The notes: generated by a model not told the origin, from the letters alone. Positions 43,201 to 57,700 are shown, numbered from the stretch's first letter. The stretch is 64,000 nucleotides of DNA from Argyresthia goedartella (GCA_949825045.1 OX463810.1:36528201-36592200), one strand, 5' to 3'. Made by a program: numbers and translations.

Positions 43201-46200
43201 ATTCATTGATTTGCATATAACATGTACAATACACACTACAGGTGGAAAATGTATGTAGGGTACATGCACCCTGACAGGGTATAACAAATTTATCTACACA
43301 TACACATAATTATTACATTGACCCGATCAGCTGTTCACAGGTTTTTATCTTCGAAGAATTCCTGCAGCACGTAGTAGCATTTTTCGGCGAGGTAAAATTT
43401 TAAAAGTTTTTTAAATTTTGTTAAATCTTCCATTTCCTGGAGATTTTTGGGTAAATTATTATATATTTTTGTAGCCATGGTAAAGGGACCACATTGTACC
43501 ATTTTAAGTTTTGTCTGGGGACAGGATAAGTAGCTTTTAGGTCTTAAATTATTTGGACGGGAATATTTTGGGAACATATGTAAGTTTTTTTTTACAAAGT
43601 TGCTGATTTCTAATATATAGATAGAAGTTAGTGTACGTATTCAATTCAAGGCAATATCAGGCGTCCCGCAGGGATCCCACCTGGGTCCCCTATTGTTCGT
43701 TATATTCATAAACGACATTGTGAATTGTTTCCCTCACTCAGAGCCCTATATGTTTGCCGATGACTTAAAAATACTCAGTACTGTTTCCAAGGATGGAAAT
43801 GGCCATCAATTATTACAACATGACATAGACAGTTTGTGTCAATGGTGTTTGGACAACAGAATGACTCTCAACCCTGATAAGTGCTACCAAATATCATTTA
43901 CCCAAAATAAAAATATCTACCTGACGCAGTACAGTATAAATGGCACACGCCTGCAGAGAGTGGAGACAATTCGAGATGTCGGTTTCTTGATTGATAGTAG
44001 GCTAACTTTTGGCTCACATATAGATACCATTCTCAAAAAAGCATCTAGAATGTTGGGGTTCGTCATAAGAACTTCAAAACCCTTTAGAAATTCTAGAACT
44101 AAAATACTGTTGTACAATACCTTGAAGAGATCTATACTAGAATATTGTTCTCAGGTATGGAGCCCATTCTACCAGGTGTTTAAAGACAGAATCGAAAGAG
44201 TTCAAAAACGATTCGTCATTTACCTGGCGAATGTGGGATTCAAAAATGTTCATCTGCAATCCTAGACAGACAGAATGTCGTTTTTCAATATGACTTCTCT
44301 GTCTGTCCCGAGAAAGATTCTAGATCTCATATTTATGCACAAGGTCCTCAATGGGGATATAGATGGTCCTCAAGTGTTGGACAGTTTTAGCATAGAGGTT
44401 CCAGCCAGAATTCCGCGACCCGGCACCTTCAAAACCCGACCTTGGAAAAATAAAAATAAAAATAAATTACCAGAAAGTTATGTAACAGTCTAATATTATG
44501 CTTATGACCCACACACTAGGTATAACCTGTATCGTGGAGGTCTATAATGAAATTTCAATGTTGTGTTGTCCTGAGTTTGGGATAGCAACAGCAATAAAAT
44601 AAAAAGTAATTGTAATTAGGGAACTCTTACATACCAAGGTGACCAAACCCTCCCAGACCACTGAAATAGTAATATAAAATATACTACACACATAAACAAT
44701 ATATATCTTTATATAATTAGGGATAAGGATAGATAAATAAGTAAATAAGCAATTCTGAATTTGTTTTAGAAAGAGAAGTTTTAGACTAGAAGCGCTTCAG
44801 TGGAATCATAATGTAATGTCACTAGCCACTTCAAGAGCTTAACCTTTACGCGTACAGTGGTAGTTTTGACTTCGTTGTGCTTGCATATTGTATTGTATAG
44901 GTGTGGCAAAGCGAAGAAACTGAACCTTTTCGCAAATGTCGTGTTCACTGCTGGCAGCTGCACCCTATAAATTCTTTTTTCCAAGAGACGGGGGAAATCC
45001 TCTGCATTAATTGAAATTCTGTGCTGGAGAAGTGATGCCCTGAGAATGTAAAGTTGGCGTACTGAAAGTACATTGCATTCGCTGAGGATTGATTTTGTGG
45101 GGTAGCGGAACGGTTTCCTCATCATCACTTTTAGGATCGATCGCTGTGCTCGTTCCAGAGTTATGAGCGTGGTTTTGTGTGTGGCTCCCCATGCTGTGAT
45201 GCAGTATACAAGCAAGGACTGACAGAAGGACAGGTAGACCAGCCTCAAAACTTCCGGATCAGCTCCCTGTCGCAAGTGCTTAAATATTGGGATTAGTTTG
45301 CGTACCCGGCTCGCCATACTAGAGACATGAGGTGCAAAAGTCAACTTCTCGTCCAGGATAACTCCCAGATACTTAATCTGCGCCACTCTAGATATGCCGG
45401 GACAGTCGCATGTATGAGAATCAGTCGGGCAAGAATGTAGCATAACAGTTTCGAATTCGGGGGGTGGTTGGGATGCGGCTGTCTTATGAAAACTGATAAA
45501 TTTTGTTTTGCTGGTGTTTAATGTCAGTAGACTATTCTGAAGCCAGTTATTGACATCGCGCATGCAGGTCGTAGCCAGTTTGTGAGTCTGTTCCCATGAC
45601 TCTCCGCAGCATAACAGAGCAGTGTCATCGGCGTAACAGAACACGTCCACTTCCTTTTTATGTCTGAACAAGTTGCAGATTTCATTGATGTAAATTAGGA
45701 AGAGGGTCGGGCCGAGGACGCTGCCCTGCGGCACACCAAATGGTATGTTGCTCCATGGGCTGATGTGTTGACCAACTTTGATACACTGGGTTCTGAGGTT
45801 TAAGTAGCTGGAGAACATTGGAAGCCATTGGCATCAGAGGGATTGCCTTGGAATGCCAAGGCAATCCCTCTGATGCCAATGGCTTCCAGCCTACGTGACA
45901 ATATGGTTGGTGAGACAGTGACAAAAGCCTTGGCCATGTCCAGGAATATGCCGACACAAGCCTTGCCCCTATCCAGCTCTGTGCTGACAACCTTGAGAAG
46001 GTCCGTGACTGCACCCTCCGTAGACCTGCCTCGGCGAAACCCGTACTGTCCTTCAGCTAATAGTTGGCGTGATTCTAGATATGCTATAAGGCGTTTGTTG
46101 ACAACCTTTTCCAGCAGCTTGGAGAGAGCGCTTAGTAGTGAAATTGGACGATAGTTGCAGGGTTCCTTTCTTTGACCGCCCTTGAAGATTGGTATTACCG

Positions 46201-49200
46201 CTGCTTTTTTCCAGCACTGTGGAAAGCGCCCAGCTGATATGCTACTATTAAATATGTGAGTCAGTGGTACTAATATTTGTTTTGAGATGATTTTTAGTAG
46301 TTTGTTATGGATGTCATCAATCCCTGGTGAGCTTTCGGACTTGCTATTGAAGATAAGGGTTTCTACTTCGCTCTCGGTAGTTGGTTGAAGAAAAAATGAG
46401 TTTGAGGCAGGCATTTCGGTTTAGATCAATCCTTTTAGAGAGTTCTGCTTCGTCTGAATTGAGCTTGTCCATGGTAGTTTTAGCTAACGACTACTACTAC
46501 TACTACTAACGTGTCCAATGCTAGTAAAATATTGGTTGAAATGATTTAGTGAGTCCTCGACTGTGTCCTTGGTTTTAAGTATTTCGTTACAGGGTTCTTT
46601 TTGTTTATTTAGGTCACAAATGGTTTTGATAGTATGCCATAACTTTTGTGGGTTGTTTTTACTTTTAGCAAGGCTAGCGTTATTATGAATGTATTTTAAG
46701 CGTTTTAAGAGATCATTGCGGTAGTTGCGATACCTTTTATATGATATTTGAAGTATTATGTTATTGGGATCTTTATGAGTTCGCAAATGCAACAAGTCCC
46801 TGTGTCTCATGCAACGTATAAGGCCTGGGGTGATCCATGGTTTTATAGCGTATTTGCGACGGCTTACTGTTAATGAGGTAGTGTGTGTTTTGATCGTGTT
46901 TGAGATTATGTTAGTAAATGTTTGGGCACTCAGTGAAGGATCGAGTTCATTTAAAACACCTGACCAGTTTAGATTGCTCAGCTCGTTTGCAACGGCTGAG
47001 AAATCAATTTTAGTGATTGGACGCTTTGGTGCTTGTTTTTTGACGAGTGAAAGACTTCCGATTGTAGCTCGGTGATCTGTTATGGTACTGTTACAGACAA
47101 TGCCCTCGGTCTCTTGGTTTGAGCGTACGAAGATATGGTCCAGGCAATTGTTGTTTCTCGTGGGTTTAGTTATTAACGCTTTAAGACCCTTTTCTGATAA
47201 TAGAGAATAGTAGTCTGGACTGTCGGTTTCGTCGAGCAAATTTATATTTATATCTCCTGCAAAAATCAGGTTTTGGGAGCCAGTGTTAGAAGACAACATA
47301 AGGTCCAAAGATTCTATGAAATTGCTGGTGTCTGTGAAAGACGGTGACCTATATGTTGCTAGAACTGTGAGTTGGTTTGGGAAGTCGACAATTAGATTAT
47401 TAGAATCAGCCATATCCGGTTCACTGACACTAACCTCCCAAATGTCTCTAACAAACACCACAACTCCACCGCATTTGTTTATAAACTTGTGTGTTCTGTA
47501 CGCCGTAAATCCTGTGAGTGTCCTTACTTGTGAAGCATCAGTGAGGTGACATTCAGAGAGTATTATCACGTCAAATGAAATATCGAGCCTTTCCAGAAGC
47601 ACCAGAAATGAGTCGAAGTTCCTGTGCATACTGCGGATGTTAAAAGATAATACAGTAAAATGTTCTAGTGACTTTAGGGTTTATTTGCAATGTTCTGGCA
47701 GGTTGATTTCATGACATGGAATTTTTAATGTGTTGTCTATATCAATTTCTATGTCTAGGGGGGCCATTTAGCAAAGAGTGTATAATTTTCCTGAGAGTTT
47801 TGAGCGTCGTCGTTTAGGTTTACTTCTAGACAGTGTGTGGTGGATGTTAAAGCTTTTATATAAATAATATACTTATTTATGACATATTTAAGATAAATGC
47901 TATAATATATCTCAATATTATATGAATATTCAAGAAATGAGGAAGCTGATAAGTTATTCAAGGGTTTGGTCACAAACAAAACAGTAATAAAAATGCGGAG
48001 TGTCGGATGCAAATGTGGAATATGCTCATTCAATGAGCGGAGTATCGGAGAGATTGTTGAGGTCAGCGTATGATCGCACAGGGATGGCGGGACTACCGTT
48101 GCGCACTCGGACATAAATGGTTCCGTTCCTGGTCCAGCGATATTTATGAGTCGATGATGTTCTGTTTCTGGTGTCTCGAAATAACTTACGGTTTTCTTTG
48201 GTGAGTCTTTCATTGAAGAAAACGTCCATAGGGGGGCGATAATTTCAAGGTCTTTAGAAGTTAAGCCCCGCCTTGTTTTCGATTCTTTCATTATTTCATC
48301 CCTCTTCGATCGCCTAATCAGCCTGATGACCAAAGAACGTGGGAGATTCTTTTTGTTGGGTTCCTCCGGTTCCTCGGCTTTTCCAGGCGAGTGGTGTCCT
48401 ACTTCTTCGCTAGATGTGGAGGAAGTCTTTTTTGGGCCAACTCTTGCAGCCCAGTCGATGTCGGAGTCGCTGAGTTGTACGCCGAGCTTTGCTCCTACAA
48501 CTAGCGCGATATGGTGCGGGTTTTCACCTGGAAGTTCCGGTACTCCACACACTTCGATCTCGTTGCTCAATGCCCGCTGGGCCTGCGAGGTAACTTGGTC
48601 CTTTAAGTGGCTGACCTCTTGTTTGAGAAGTATAATCTCTGGTTCGCGTCCTTCGAGTGCAGTGATTCTGTTTCCTGCGGCATCCAAACGCCCTATGCAA
48701 GCGGAAATTGTGGCAGACACTGTGTCAAGGTGAGTCCGTAGCGCTGAGACATCCTCACGTAGCAAGCGAATCTCATCAAAGAGTTTTTGGAAGTCCATCT
48801 TTGCAGTTGAAGATTCAGAGAGGGGTGTCGCAACCAAGTCTTGATCTGGAGCCGGGAGGGTGGGGTTTTTTTTCGTGGCATGAGAGCGATTCTGTAAAGC
48901 CGAAAGAGTGTCAGGCCCTTTAACAGGCGTGTTGGTATTGTCCGTTTTCGGCCTTTTAGATTTGCACTCTGGGCAGTTCCACTCTTTTTCTTTCGCCTCA
49001 GTATCGGATATTGATTCACATAGATTATGGTATGTAAGCTGGCACGTTGAGACAGTACAGTGAGTCCTCTCTTCCTTTGTAGTGAATTCGCCGCATGCCT
49101 GGCAAAGGTTTTGGTTGCAATCGACACAGAGCCAAGAGGGCCGCTGCTCCTTCAGTTCGATAGGTGCTAAGCCAGAGCATTTATTATGGACAAGTGTATT

Positions 49201-52200
49201 GCAACCCTTTCGTGTGCAGATTAGTTTATCCTTAACTGTGACATTAGTATTGCATACCTTGCATTCCTTGATTTTGTTCATGTTAGTGCGAGTGCTTGAT
49301 TGAAAATGGAACAGTGTAGCGCGTAGCTGCGTAGCCGGCATATCTCCCTTTGAATGTTGATGTCCTGTGTTCGATTCAAAGTGTAACTCTGCTACTCGTT
49401 CATAGATGGCGTTACTGAGAAGTGTGACTTGTCTTGCCTTGAGTGATTTTTGAACGCAGCCTTATATTTTGTACTGGTCATACTATGGCTAGTTGTCAGT
49501 TTGACAGTGTCAGTCCGATGATTTTGTGGGACAGTGGGAGTGCTCATAAAACACGTAAAACACTGTGGTTGTATTTCTATTGTTTTTAAGTCTGTGTCTT
49601 TGTGTGAGTGTGTTTTGAACCAACGGAAAGTGTTGTGCAGTACCTTGATCGCCTCTGCTGTCCAGGAATGCTTGATTTTCACCTGGATTTCTGGTGGTTT
49701 TTCACTGCCGGTATTAGTTCCTTCACCTCAACACGATAAATTGTTCGTAAAAACCAACCTAGGTATAAACTCACCTCTCACTAGAATGATTCGCTCATAT
49801 AATGCACTGTATTCAAGTACCAAAATTGACGTTGATGTTTTCCATGACACGCTGCCTCTTTTAGGTCTCAGGTTGAAAATTTTCTTATCTTAGAAGAAGC
49901 TAAACTTAACTTTTTGTAAATAGTGTAACCTTTTTTTTTTCTTTTTTGTGACTCGTGTAGTTTCATTTGTCCATTTTTACCTTTTCTTGAAATTGTAATT
50001 AAAAACTGTAAACAAAATTTTGCATGATGTGGTCACCTGTAAGTAGGTAAACATTTAGAAAGTGTAATGCAAGGTGTAATATTAAGAAAAATGTATTATC
50101 TGTTGGAGATCCTAATAAATAAATAAAAATAAATAAATAAAATACAAAAAGTTAAATAAATAAACATGGCACGCTCTTTTCAATCCATCTTTTCATTAAA
50201 TTTAAGTGTTGGGTTTTCGGTCCCACTGGCAATGAGCGACCACAGACTCAAGTCTTATTGCGGCGTGAGGTTGGTACGGGGGGGAGGAGTAGTCTCTGCT
50301 GATCTAGCAAATGTGCCCTGAGTTTCCGCCCAAAGGCACACCTACTAGCCGCTTCACGGACTGGAGGGGGAATATCATTCCAACACTTAGATGCCGCAAA
50401 TCTGAAACTCGCGGAAAGTCTCCGTTCGATGCGCCGGTGTAAGTATTCTATGCTTGTGCACGCCACGTTGCCTGCATGGTCGCCCATTTTATCTTGGTGT
50501 ACAAGTAGGGTGGGGTTTCCGTGTGTATTACACCAAAGACTAGTTTGGCTAGGTGTAAATGCCGACGAGCTTCCATGTTCAGAAGTTTTGCTGCATCCAA
50601 GTATGGGGTGATATGGGATCTAGGAGGAATTTTGAAACAAAAACGTATACATGCGTTTTACACACGTTGAATTAACCTTTTCGACCGACCAAGTATACAA
50701 CAGCTACCATATACGACATCACAGTAGTTTAATCTAGATAATATCAATGATTCACTTAGCCTGACATGCAAATCAGTGCTAAGGTAATCACGTATATTAT
50801 AAAGAATATTAAGGCGGTAGAAACAATTGTTGACTACATTTCTGATATGATTTTCGAATCGAAGCTCACCGTCCATCAACAACCCAAGATTTTTTGCTTC
50901 TACGACCCTTTCCACTGGGTCGCCCCTGATAAAGATAAAGATAAAGAATCATTTATTCAGGAACATAGGTAATATGTAGATCTTAATCAATGACATTGAG
51001 TGATGGGTCTCTATGCTCTGCCATGGGAGGGCATATGAATATTATTTACATTATAAGTATTAATTACATTATAAACAATAAAAATAAGCGTAGAATTACT
51101 AATTACCTACATATATGACTATATTAGGCATCTGGCAAATAATACATTGTCGCCATCTTTATAAAACATCACTGAGGTATTCATCGACACTGTAATAAAC
51201 CTTGTTTGTTAGAAGACCCTTTATTTTCTTTTTAAATGGATGTATATTTTGTATTTCTTTTACAGACTGTGGGAGTTTCTTATATATTCTAATAGCCATG
51301 CAAAATATACTTTTATTAAGAAAGGCTGACTTGTGGCACTCCATTTTGAGCATCATATGGTGACGCCTGCTTTCGACATTTTGAAAAAGATGCATATTAC
51401 TTTTGACAAAAACCAAGGTTTCGTATATGTAAATAGACGGCATCGTAAGATGTTGAGACTCTTGAAGTAGGGTTTACAACTGTCAGTTTGGACGAGCTTG
51501 CACATAGTCTCTCTACCCGTCACATTTCCCCAGAAGATTATACCGTAGCGCACGGAAGACTCTACAAAACCATGATACGAGACAAGTACAGCATCAGTGT
51601 TCACAATTTTTGTAACCATGTGTAACGCATACGCATATTGATTTAGCTTCTTTTGCAAGTGTTCGATGTGTGTCTTCCACGACATGTTGGAATCAATATG
51701 GAGACCTAAGAATTTTGTTGTCTCTGTACATTCAATTTGCTCATTCAAGTATTTAATATTCAATGCGTATTGCTGTCCGTGCCCTAGCATATATTTCATT
51801 AGTTTAGTTTTTCCCACATTTATTAAAAGATTTTTTTTTGTCAGCCATTCAATTATATGTGTTAAATTATTATTAATGTCATTTTCATATATGTCTAAGT
51901 TAATTAAATTATTACCGATAAATGTCACTGTGCTGTCGTCAGCAAAAAATACTATTGGATGATTTATAGCTTTTGGGATGTCATTTATATATATAATAAA
52001 CAGTAAAGGTCCTAATACGGATCCCTGTGGAACACCATACTTAATTTCCTTTACGTCAGAAGAATACACTTGATCTGTTTTTGTCTTAGGGCAGATTTTG
52101 TTTATTTGTGTCAATTGTGACCGGTTACTCAAGTATGATTCTAGTAGACTAAGAACATTCCCTCTTATTCCGTAACTATTTAATTTTTGAGCTAAGATTT

Positions 52201-54658
52201 TGTGATCGACGTAGACAAATGCCTTTGTGAGGTCCATAAATATCGATGACACTCTTTTGCCGTTATCTACGTTTTTCATTATCGTGTGTAAAAAATCGAA
52301 GACAGCCATATTAATGTTCTTATTTCTTCTAAATCCCTTCTGTTCATCCGCAAGTATATTATTAAGTTCTAAATATTTGTATAATTTTGCATATATTGCT
52401 TTTTCAATTATTTTGGAAAATATTGGGATAAGAGCAACTGGTCTGTAACAATTAATATGTTCCTTGTTATCTTTTTTGAAGAGTGGTCTGACGATAGAAG
52501 TTTTCAAACGATCCGGAAAAATACCATGTTCGATGCAGATATTCATTATGTAGCATAACATCGGGCAGATAATATCAGCAACATATTTTATAACTTTTGT
52601 CAAAACTTCATCGTTTCCTGCACTATTAGTGTTCTTCAACGATAGTGTTAGTCGATAAACGTCAGCTGGAGTTGACGGTGACATAAACATAGATTTATAA
52701 GAATTATTTAATAGAATTGATTGATTATAAGTCAAAGCTGGATTATTATTATTATTAGTATTATTAGCAGTAATGTCACAAAGAGGTTTAACTTGGTCAA
52801 TAAAATTATTATTAAAAGCTTGGGCTATTTCTGTGGGGTTTGTTAACAAATCTCCATTGACTTTTATGCAATTAATACTCTCTTTGGGTATGTGATTTTT
52901 TGTGTTGTTTATAATTTTCCAAACCGCTTGGCTTTTGTTTGACGATGTTTTGATGTAGTAGTCATTTTGCGCCTTTTGTGTCGAAACTATCACTCTCTTT
53001 AGGCGTTTGGAGTACTGCTTAAATAGTTGTTTGTTGGTAGAGCTTGGATTCAATCTATAGTCCCACAGTAGTTTTCTTTTCCTTTTGCAACATCGTTTTA
53101 TGCCTTTTGATATCCATTTTGTTTTCGTAGTTATTATATTCACTTTGATTCTATTTAAAGGGAAACATATTGAGTACAGAAGCGTGAAAGCATCATGGAA
53201 ACAATTAAATGCTTCATTGGGTTTAGTGCTGTCGTATACATCACTAAAAGTAAGCTGACCTAGGTAGTTTCGAAATTTTTGCATGTTTACCTCGCTTACA
53301 TCACGTCGCATGATAAAATAGTGTGTCAGAGAGAAAAACTTTTTACGGGTAACGCAATTATTTGCGCTGTGTGGTCAGATAGTGCTAACTCCACAATTTC
53401 ACCCTTGCAACCATGCACGTTATGTAAGAAATTGTCGAGACATGCGCGACTGCTTAGGCGAGTTGGTTCATTAAATTGACTCTTTAAGTTATAGTTACTT
53501 AGTAAATCTACAAATTTTATTTTTGCAACGGTGTTACTAAGCAGGTCGATATTGAAATCACCACCTATAACGACCTTTTTATTTTTATAGCAAACAAGTT
53601 GCAATATTTCTTCTAATTTGGTGAAAAATGTTTCTAATTTTTCACTCTTATTTGTTTGGGGTGGTACTCTATACATACACATAAAAATAATTTTATGTTC
53701 GATAAGCCCAATTGCACAGCATTCGATTAAGTTTGGGATATTAATATTTTGAATTTCATTGATGACTTAGTATTTATGATTTCTTCTAACAAGGATGCAC
53801 GACCCTCCATTTCTATTTTTTCTTGCGTATTGAGAAGCTAAAGTAAAGTTTGGTATACACAATTGAGATTCGTCAGTTTTTACCATGTTGTGTTCAGTAA
53901 TGCATATAACGTCTATTTGTTTATTGTTTTTATGAAGGTCATCCAAGTGAACAGAGAGTAAATCCACTTTATTAATTAATCCGTTGATGTTTTGATGCAG
54001 GATGTGTATTTTATTGTGATATACGAAAAAAATCATTGTTGTCGTCATTGAGATTAATGTCAGTTTTGTTATTGGTACCACTATTTATTACTACGTCATT
54101 GTTTGTATTGCTATTTTGATTGTTATTGATATTTTTTATTTCAGGTTCCAGTTCAATGTGTTTTGTGTCGTTATCAGTTTGAGTGGACACATTTATCATT
54201 ACCTTGGCTGTTTCTTCGTGTTTTTTCTGTAATTTAATGTGTTCTGTATATTGGTTCATCTTTATTGTATAGTCAATTTGCAATAGTTTTCTTAAGAGAC
54301 ATCTACTCAATTGTTTTGTGAAATGCATTCTATCTGGAATAAACCTACTATAATTCAACTCCAGAAATGAAACATTCTGGAACTGGTTGCAGATCAGCTT
54401 CAATTCGTAGTTCAGTTTATATTCTCTTAGGTTTTTGTTATGTGGAATTTCACACACAATTAAAAAAAAAACAAAAAATCAAAAATGTTTATTGTTTAAC
54501 CATGAGTATTAATTAACATAGTGTAAGCTGAAGCCGTCTTTTAAGTATGAAAATACCTGTGCCAGACGACTTCGCTCTCTGACCCAAGTCTTATTATATC
54601 ATAATTAAATGAAGTATTAAAATAATAAATATACATTAAACATTCAGTATACAGGTTA

Positions 54659-54707
<49 letters not shown>

Positions 54708-57700
54708 CATGGTGTCTGTGTGTGAGTAATTTGAAAGGTGTCAACCAGTTTGGAATTATTTATGTTATCAGTAACTACTTATATATCAATATTGGGTGTG
54801 AAATTATCTACTTATTTTAATTATTAAGTTCTCTGTTTCTTCGTTTGTTTTAGAATATGTATATAGTTTCAGTCAATTACGTTAGCCTTTTCAATTGAGT
54901 GCAACCAAATTGCTGCATGAGTTTTAAATTCAAAAGGATTGACCTCATTCATTCCTCCTAATATAATAACAAAGTCTTTGTTGCTTAATGCAGAAATTTC
55001 ATTTTTCTCCACGTATGTAAGGTCGCGTACTTTTGCACCAGATTTCCAAAAGCATGTAACCAAATGTCGAGAGCCCAGTAATATTTGCAGCGCTTTTTGA
55101 AGTCCTCGAGCTTGTTGGTCACCAATGATAATGACTTTCTTTTTTATATCTTTACATGTTTTCTTTATTTCTGTGTCGATTTTTGCCTCCTGTGTGTGTA
55201 TTATAGTCTCTTGAAATACTCGTGTCTGATTTTCATGTCCAATGTTTGTGATTTCTTCTTGTCTCTTAGCGTCACGGCTTTCGTCCTTATCTATGTTGAG
55301 CTGCTTGTCAGGGTGATGACCCTCCATATTTTATCGTCCCTTAGGGTCACTGCTATCATCCTTGTCAATGTTGAGCTGCTTGTCAGGGTCTTCAGCTTCC
55401 GTATTTTTCTGTGTTTGTTCTTTATTCTGTTTGTCCATATTTACAGGTCCATCTTTAACACTGATGTTGACTTGAGTGCAAAACTGTAGCCTTTCATTTT
55501 TTTCTGTAAGCGCCTTCCTTGGCTTTTTCCTACGACGTGCTGACATCGGCGTTGATGGAGTGTCGGAGAATTTGAAGACTTTATATGTTTCTATCAGTTT
55601 TTGTGATTTCTCTAGGTCACATTTTAGTTTTTGGTTTTCTAGGCTTAAGTTTTCTATTTCAGTCTCTGCGATTTTTAGGTAATTTTTTAATTTTCCGATT
55701 TCTTCATTTAACATAATATCTTGGCTACACGTAAAGGATGTTTGGGGTAAACTCATGTTACTGTCTTCAAATAGGTATGACTTAGACAGGTCGCTCACTG
55801 AGTTACTTCTATATTTGTTTCGGAAGGTGACATTGTCTCTATCTTGATTCATCTTGCATCTTCATCTTTCGATAATAAGAGGGGCGCGCTCAGACAGTCG
55901 AAAGCTCGGGAGAAATCTAGCAACACCAGAATTGTGCTTCTACCTTGGTCAAGCTCTGACAGGATGTTGTCCACTACGTCAATAAGGGCTTTTGAAGTCC
56001 CTCTACCCTTCCTGAAGCCTGACTGCAATTCCGGTAGTACGCCATTTCCCTCCAGATATCCCGACAGCTGAGCACATACTGCCCTCTCTATTATCTTGGA
56101 GAGACAGGGAAGGATACTGATGGGACGGAGATCGGAGATATGAACGGGATTAGGAATTTTAGGGAGTGGGGTAACCTTTGCAGTTTTCCAGTCAGTCGGG
56201 AAAGTGTTGGTCAGTATGCTGCGATTAACCATGTCAGTCAAGATCGGTAGTGTCCGCGGCATGATCAATAGCAGCATGTCGATGTTAATATAGTCGAGTC
56301 CGGTAGCATTTGTCTTGATTTTCGTCAGGATCTTCGATACAGCCAAAGGAGTCAATGTGTTTAGCGTGAAGTTAGAAGCCCTATGGTGTCGGTTAAACTC
56401 AAAGTAAGTAAGCTGTGACATAGTCACGTCGGGTTTTCCTGGAACATTTAGAAAGTGGTCATTAATCATGTCAGGGTCGTTATAGTGTGAGGGTAGCTCC
56501 GCATTCCGCTTGCCCGGCAGAACTGTTCGCTTGAGGGTCTTCCACAAACGTCTCTGGTCGGAACAGCAACGATTTACGTGCGCCTCGAAAAAAGAACATT
56601 TTTCATGATACAAGGCAGACAGCACCAGGTGTTTTAACTCTAGGTAGTACTTTCTGTGCCCTTCTAGCCTTGTAGCCTTGTACTTCCTATGTGCTTCGTC
56701 TCGTAGGTGCATCATCAAATGCACGTTGTTCGTGAGCCATGGTTTAGGAGCATCCCTCACAACTATAGTCCGTATGGGCGCGTGTCTGTCAAATAGGTCT
56801 CTTAAAAGACGAGTAAAAAGTTGTACCATATCGTCCACGTTGTCCAGTAGTAAAATACTATCCAAGTCTAATCTAATGAGTCTCGGTCTTTGTCAAATTG
56901 ATCGCGATCTATGTCAGTTATGGGTCGATATGTCCATACCTAGGTTGAGGATTTTTCTTTTTAACGTCGAGGTCGACGGTAAGGAACGCATGCCGGCCTA
57001 GGTCTGGTATGTAATGAACGTCGGTCCCACGAATCCGCGCGTCAGTACATATCAAGTCAATAGTCGTCTCACTGTGGTCTGTGAAATGGGTCGGTCGGTC
57101 CACAATTTGTGTCAATTTCAGTGATGTCAAAAACTCCATCAACCGGGAAAAATTTGGGTCGCGATTGTCAGCCACGTTAATGTTAAAGTCACCTAACAGT
57201 AAGACACTATCGTAATCAGTCATAGAAGTCAACGAGTCTGTAATCGCATCAAAGAAAGTGACAGCGCCAACCCAGCGTGGCCGGTAAGCCGTGCCGATTA
57301 AAAGTTTTTTTCCCCCGATGTTGACTCGCATAAACATCTGCTCAACCGCAGCGGCGGGGGTATCCGCGGGCGCGGGGGGGAGCGGGCAGAGCCGGGCCGC
57401 GACGCCGCGCTTCACATAGAAGCCGACGCCACCACCGCGCGTACGCGTCCCGCGCGGCCGCAGGGGATGCTCAGCCGATAACCAGGCACGGCGGGTGCGC
57501 AGCCCTCTTGGCCCTCATGAAGCCAGGTCTCATTTATTGCCGCTAAGTCAGGAGACAGGTTGGACATAGTTACTATGAATTCGTCGTGGCCAGTATTCAG
57601 TGAGCCAGCATTAAATAGACTAACACGAAACGACTTTGTACTAGGCATAGCGGTGGTATAATACATATGTTAAAGGTGCATAAAATAGAAGGTAAAAGAT

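Larger units (their letters stand above)
44617..49690 (-). mobile_element. Near full-length CR1-like LINE (LINE-1 of three)
   Basis: ORF1 (about 49281-48026) and ORF2 (about 47660-44781) are in order on the minus strand, with a 5' leader to about 49690 and a 3' end with an aattac repeat near 44617. Frameshifts and an inverted duplication inactivate it. Confidence 0.85.
50925..55852 (-). mobile_element. CR1-like LINE (LINE-3) nested in LINE-2
   Basis: ORF1 (55852-54011, interrupted) and ORF2 (about 54020-51159) lie in order on the minus strand. The 3' end is a (tttatc)n repeat at 50925-50946. It splits LINE-2, so it is the younger insertion. No target duplication is evident. Confidence 0.8.
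54011..55852 (-). pseudogene. LINE-3 ORF1: coiled coil plus SGNH-esterase-like domain, split by an insertion
   Basis: The N-terminal part (from 55852) has a coiled coil (EEIGKLKNYLKIAETEIENL) and a basic stretch. The unit DKQLNIDKD occurs twice, on both sides of a stop and frame change near 55330. Then comes an esterase-like fold: VIIIGDQQARGLQKAL (block I, GDQ where active enzymes have GDS), FVIILGGMNEVN (block III, GGxNE for GGTND), and after the insertion VCEIPHNKN and FIPDRMHFTKQL (block V, Asp-x-x-His). CR1 ORF1 proteins commonly carry such esterase domains. The missing nucleophile serine suggests a binding or structural role, or decay. Confidence 0.78.

Noticed and set aside
54541..54744. 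His/Thr repeat peptide
   Set aside because: Translation of the (GT)n microsatellite.
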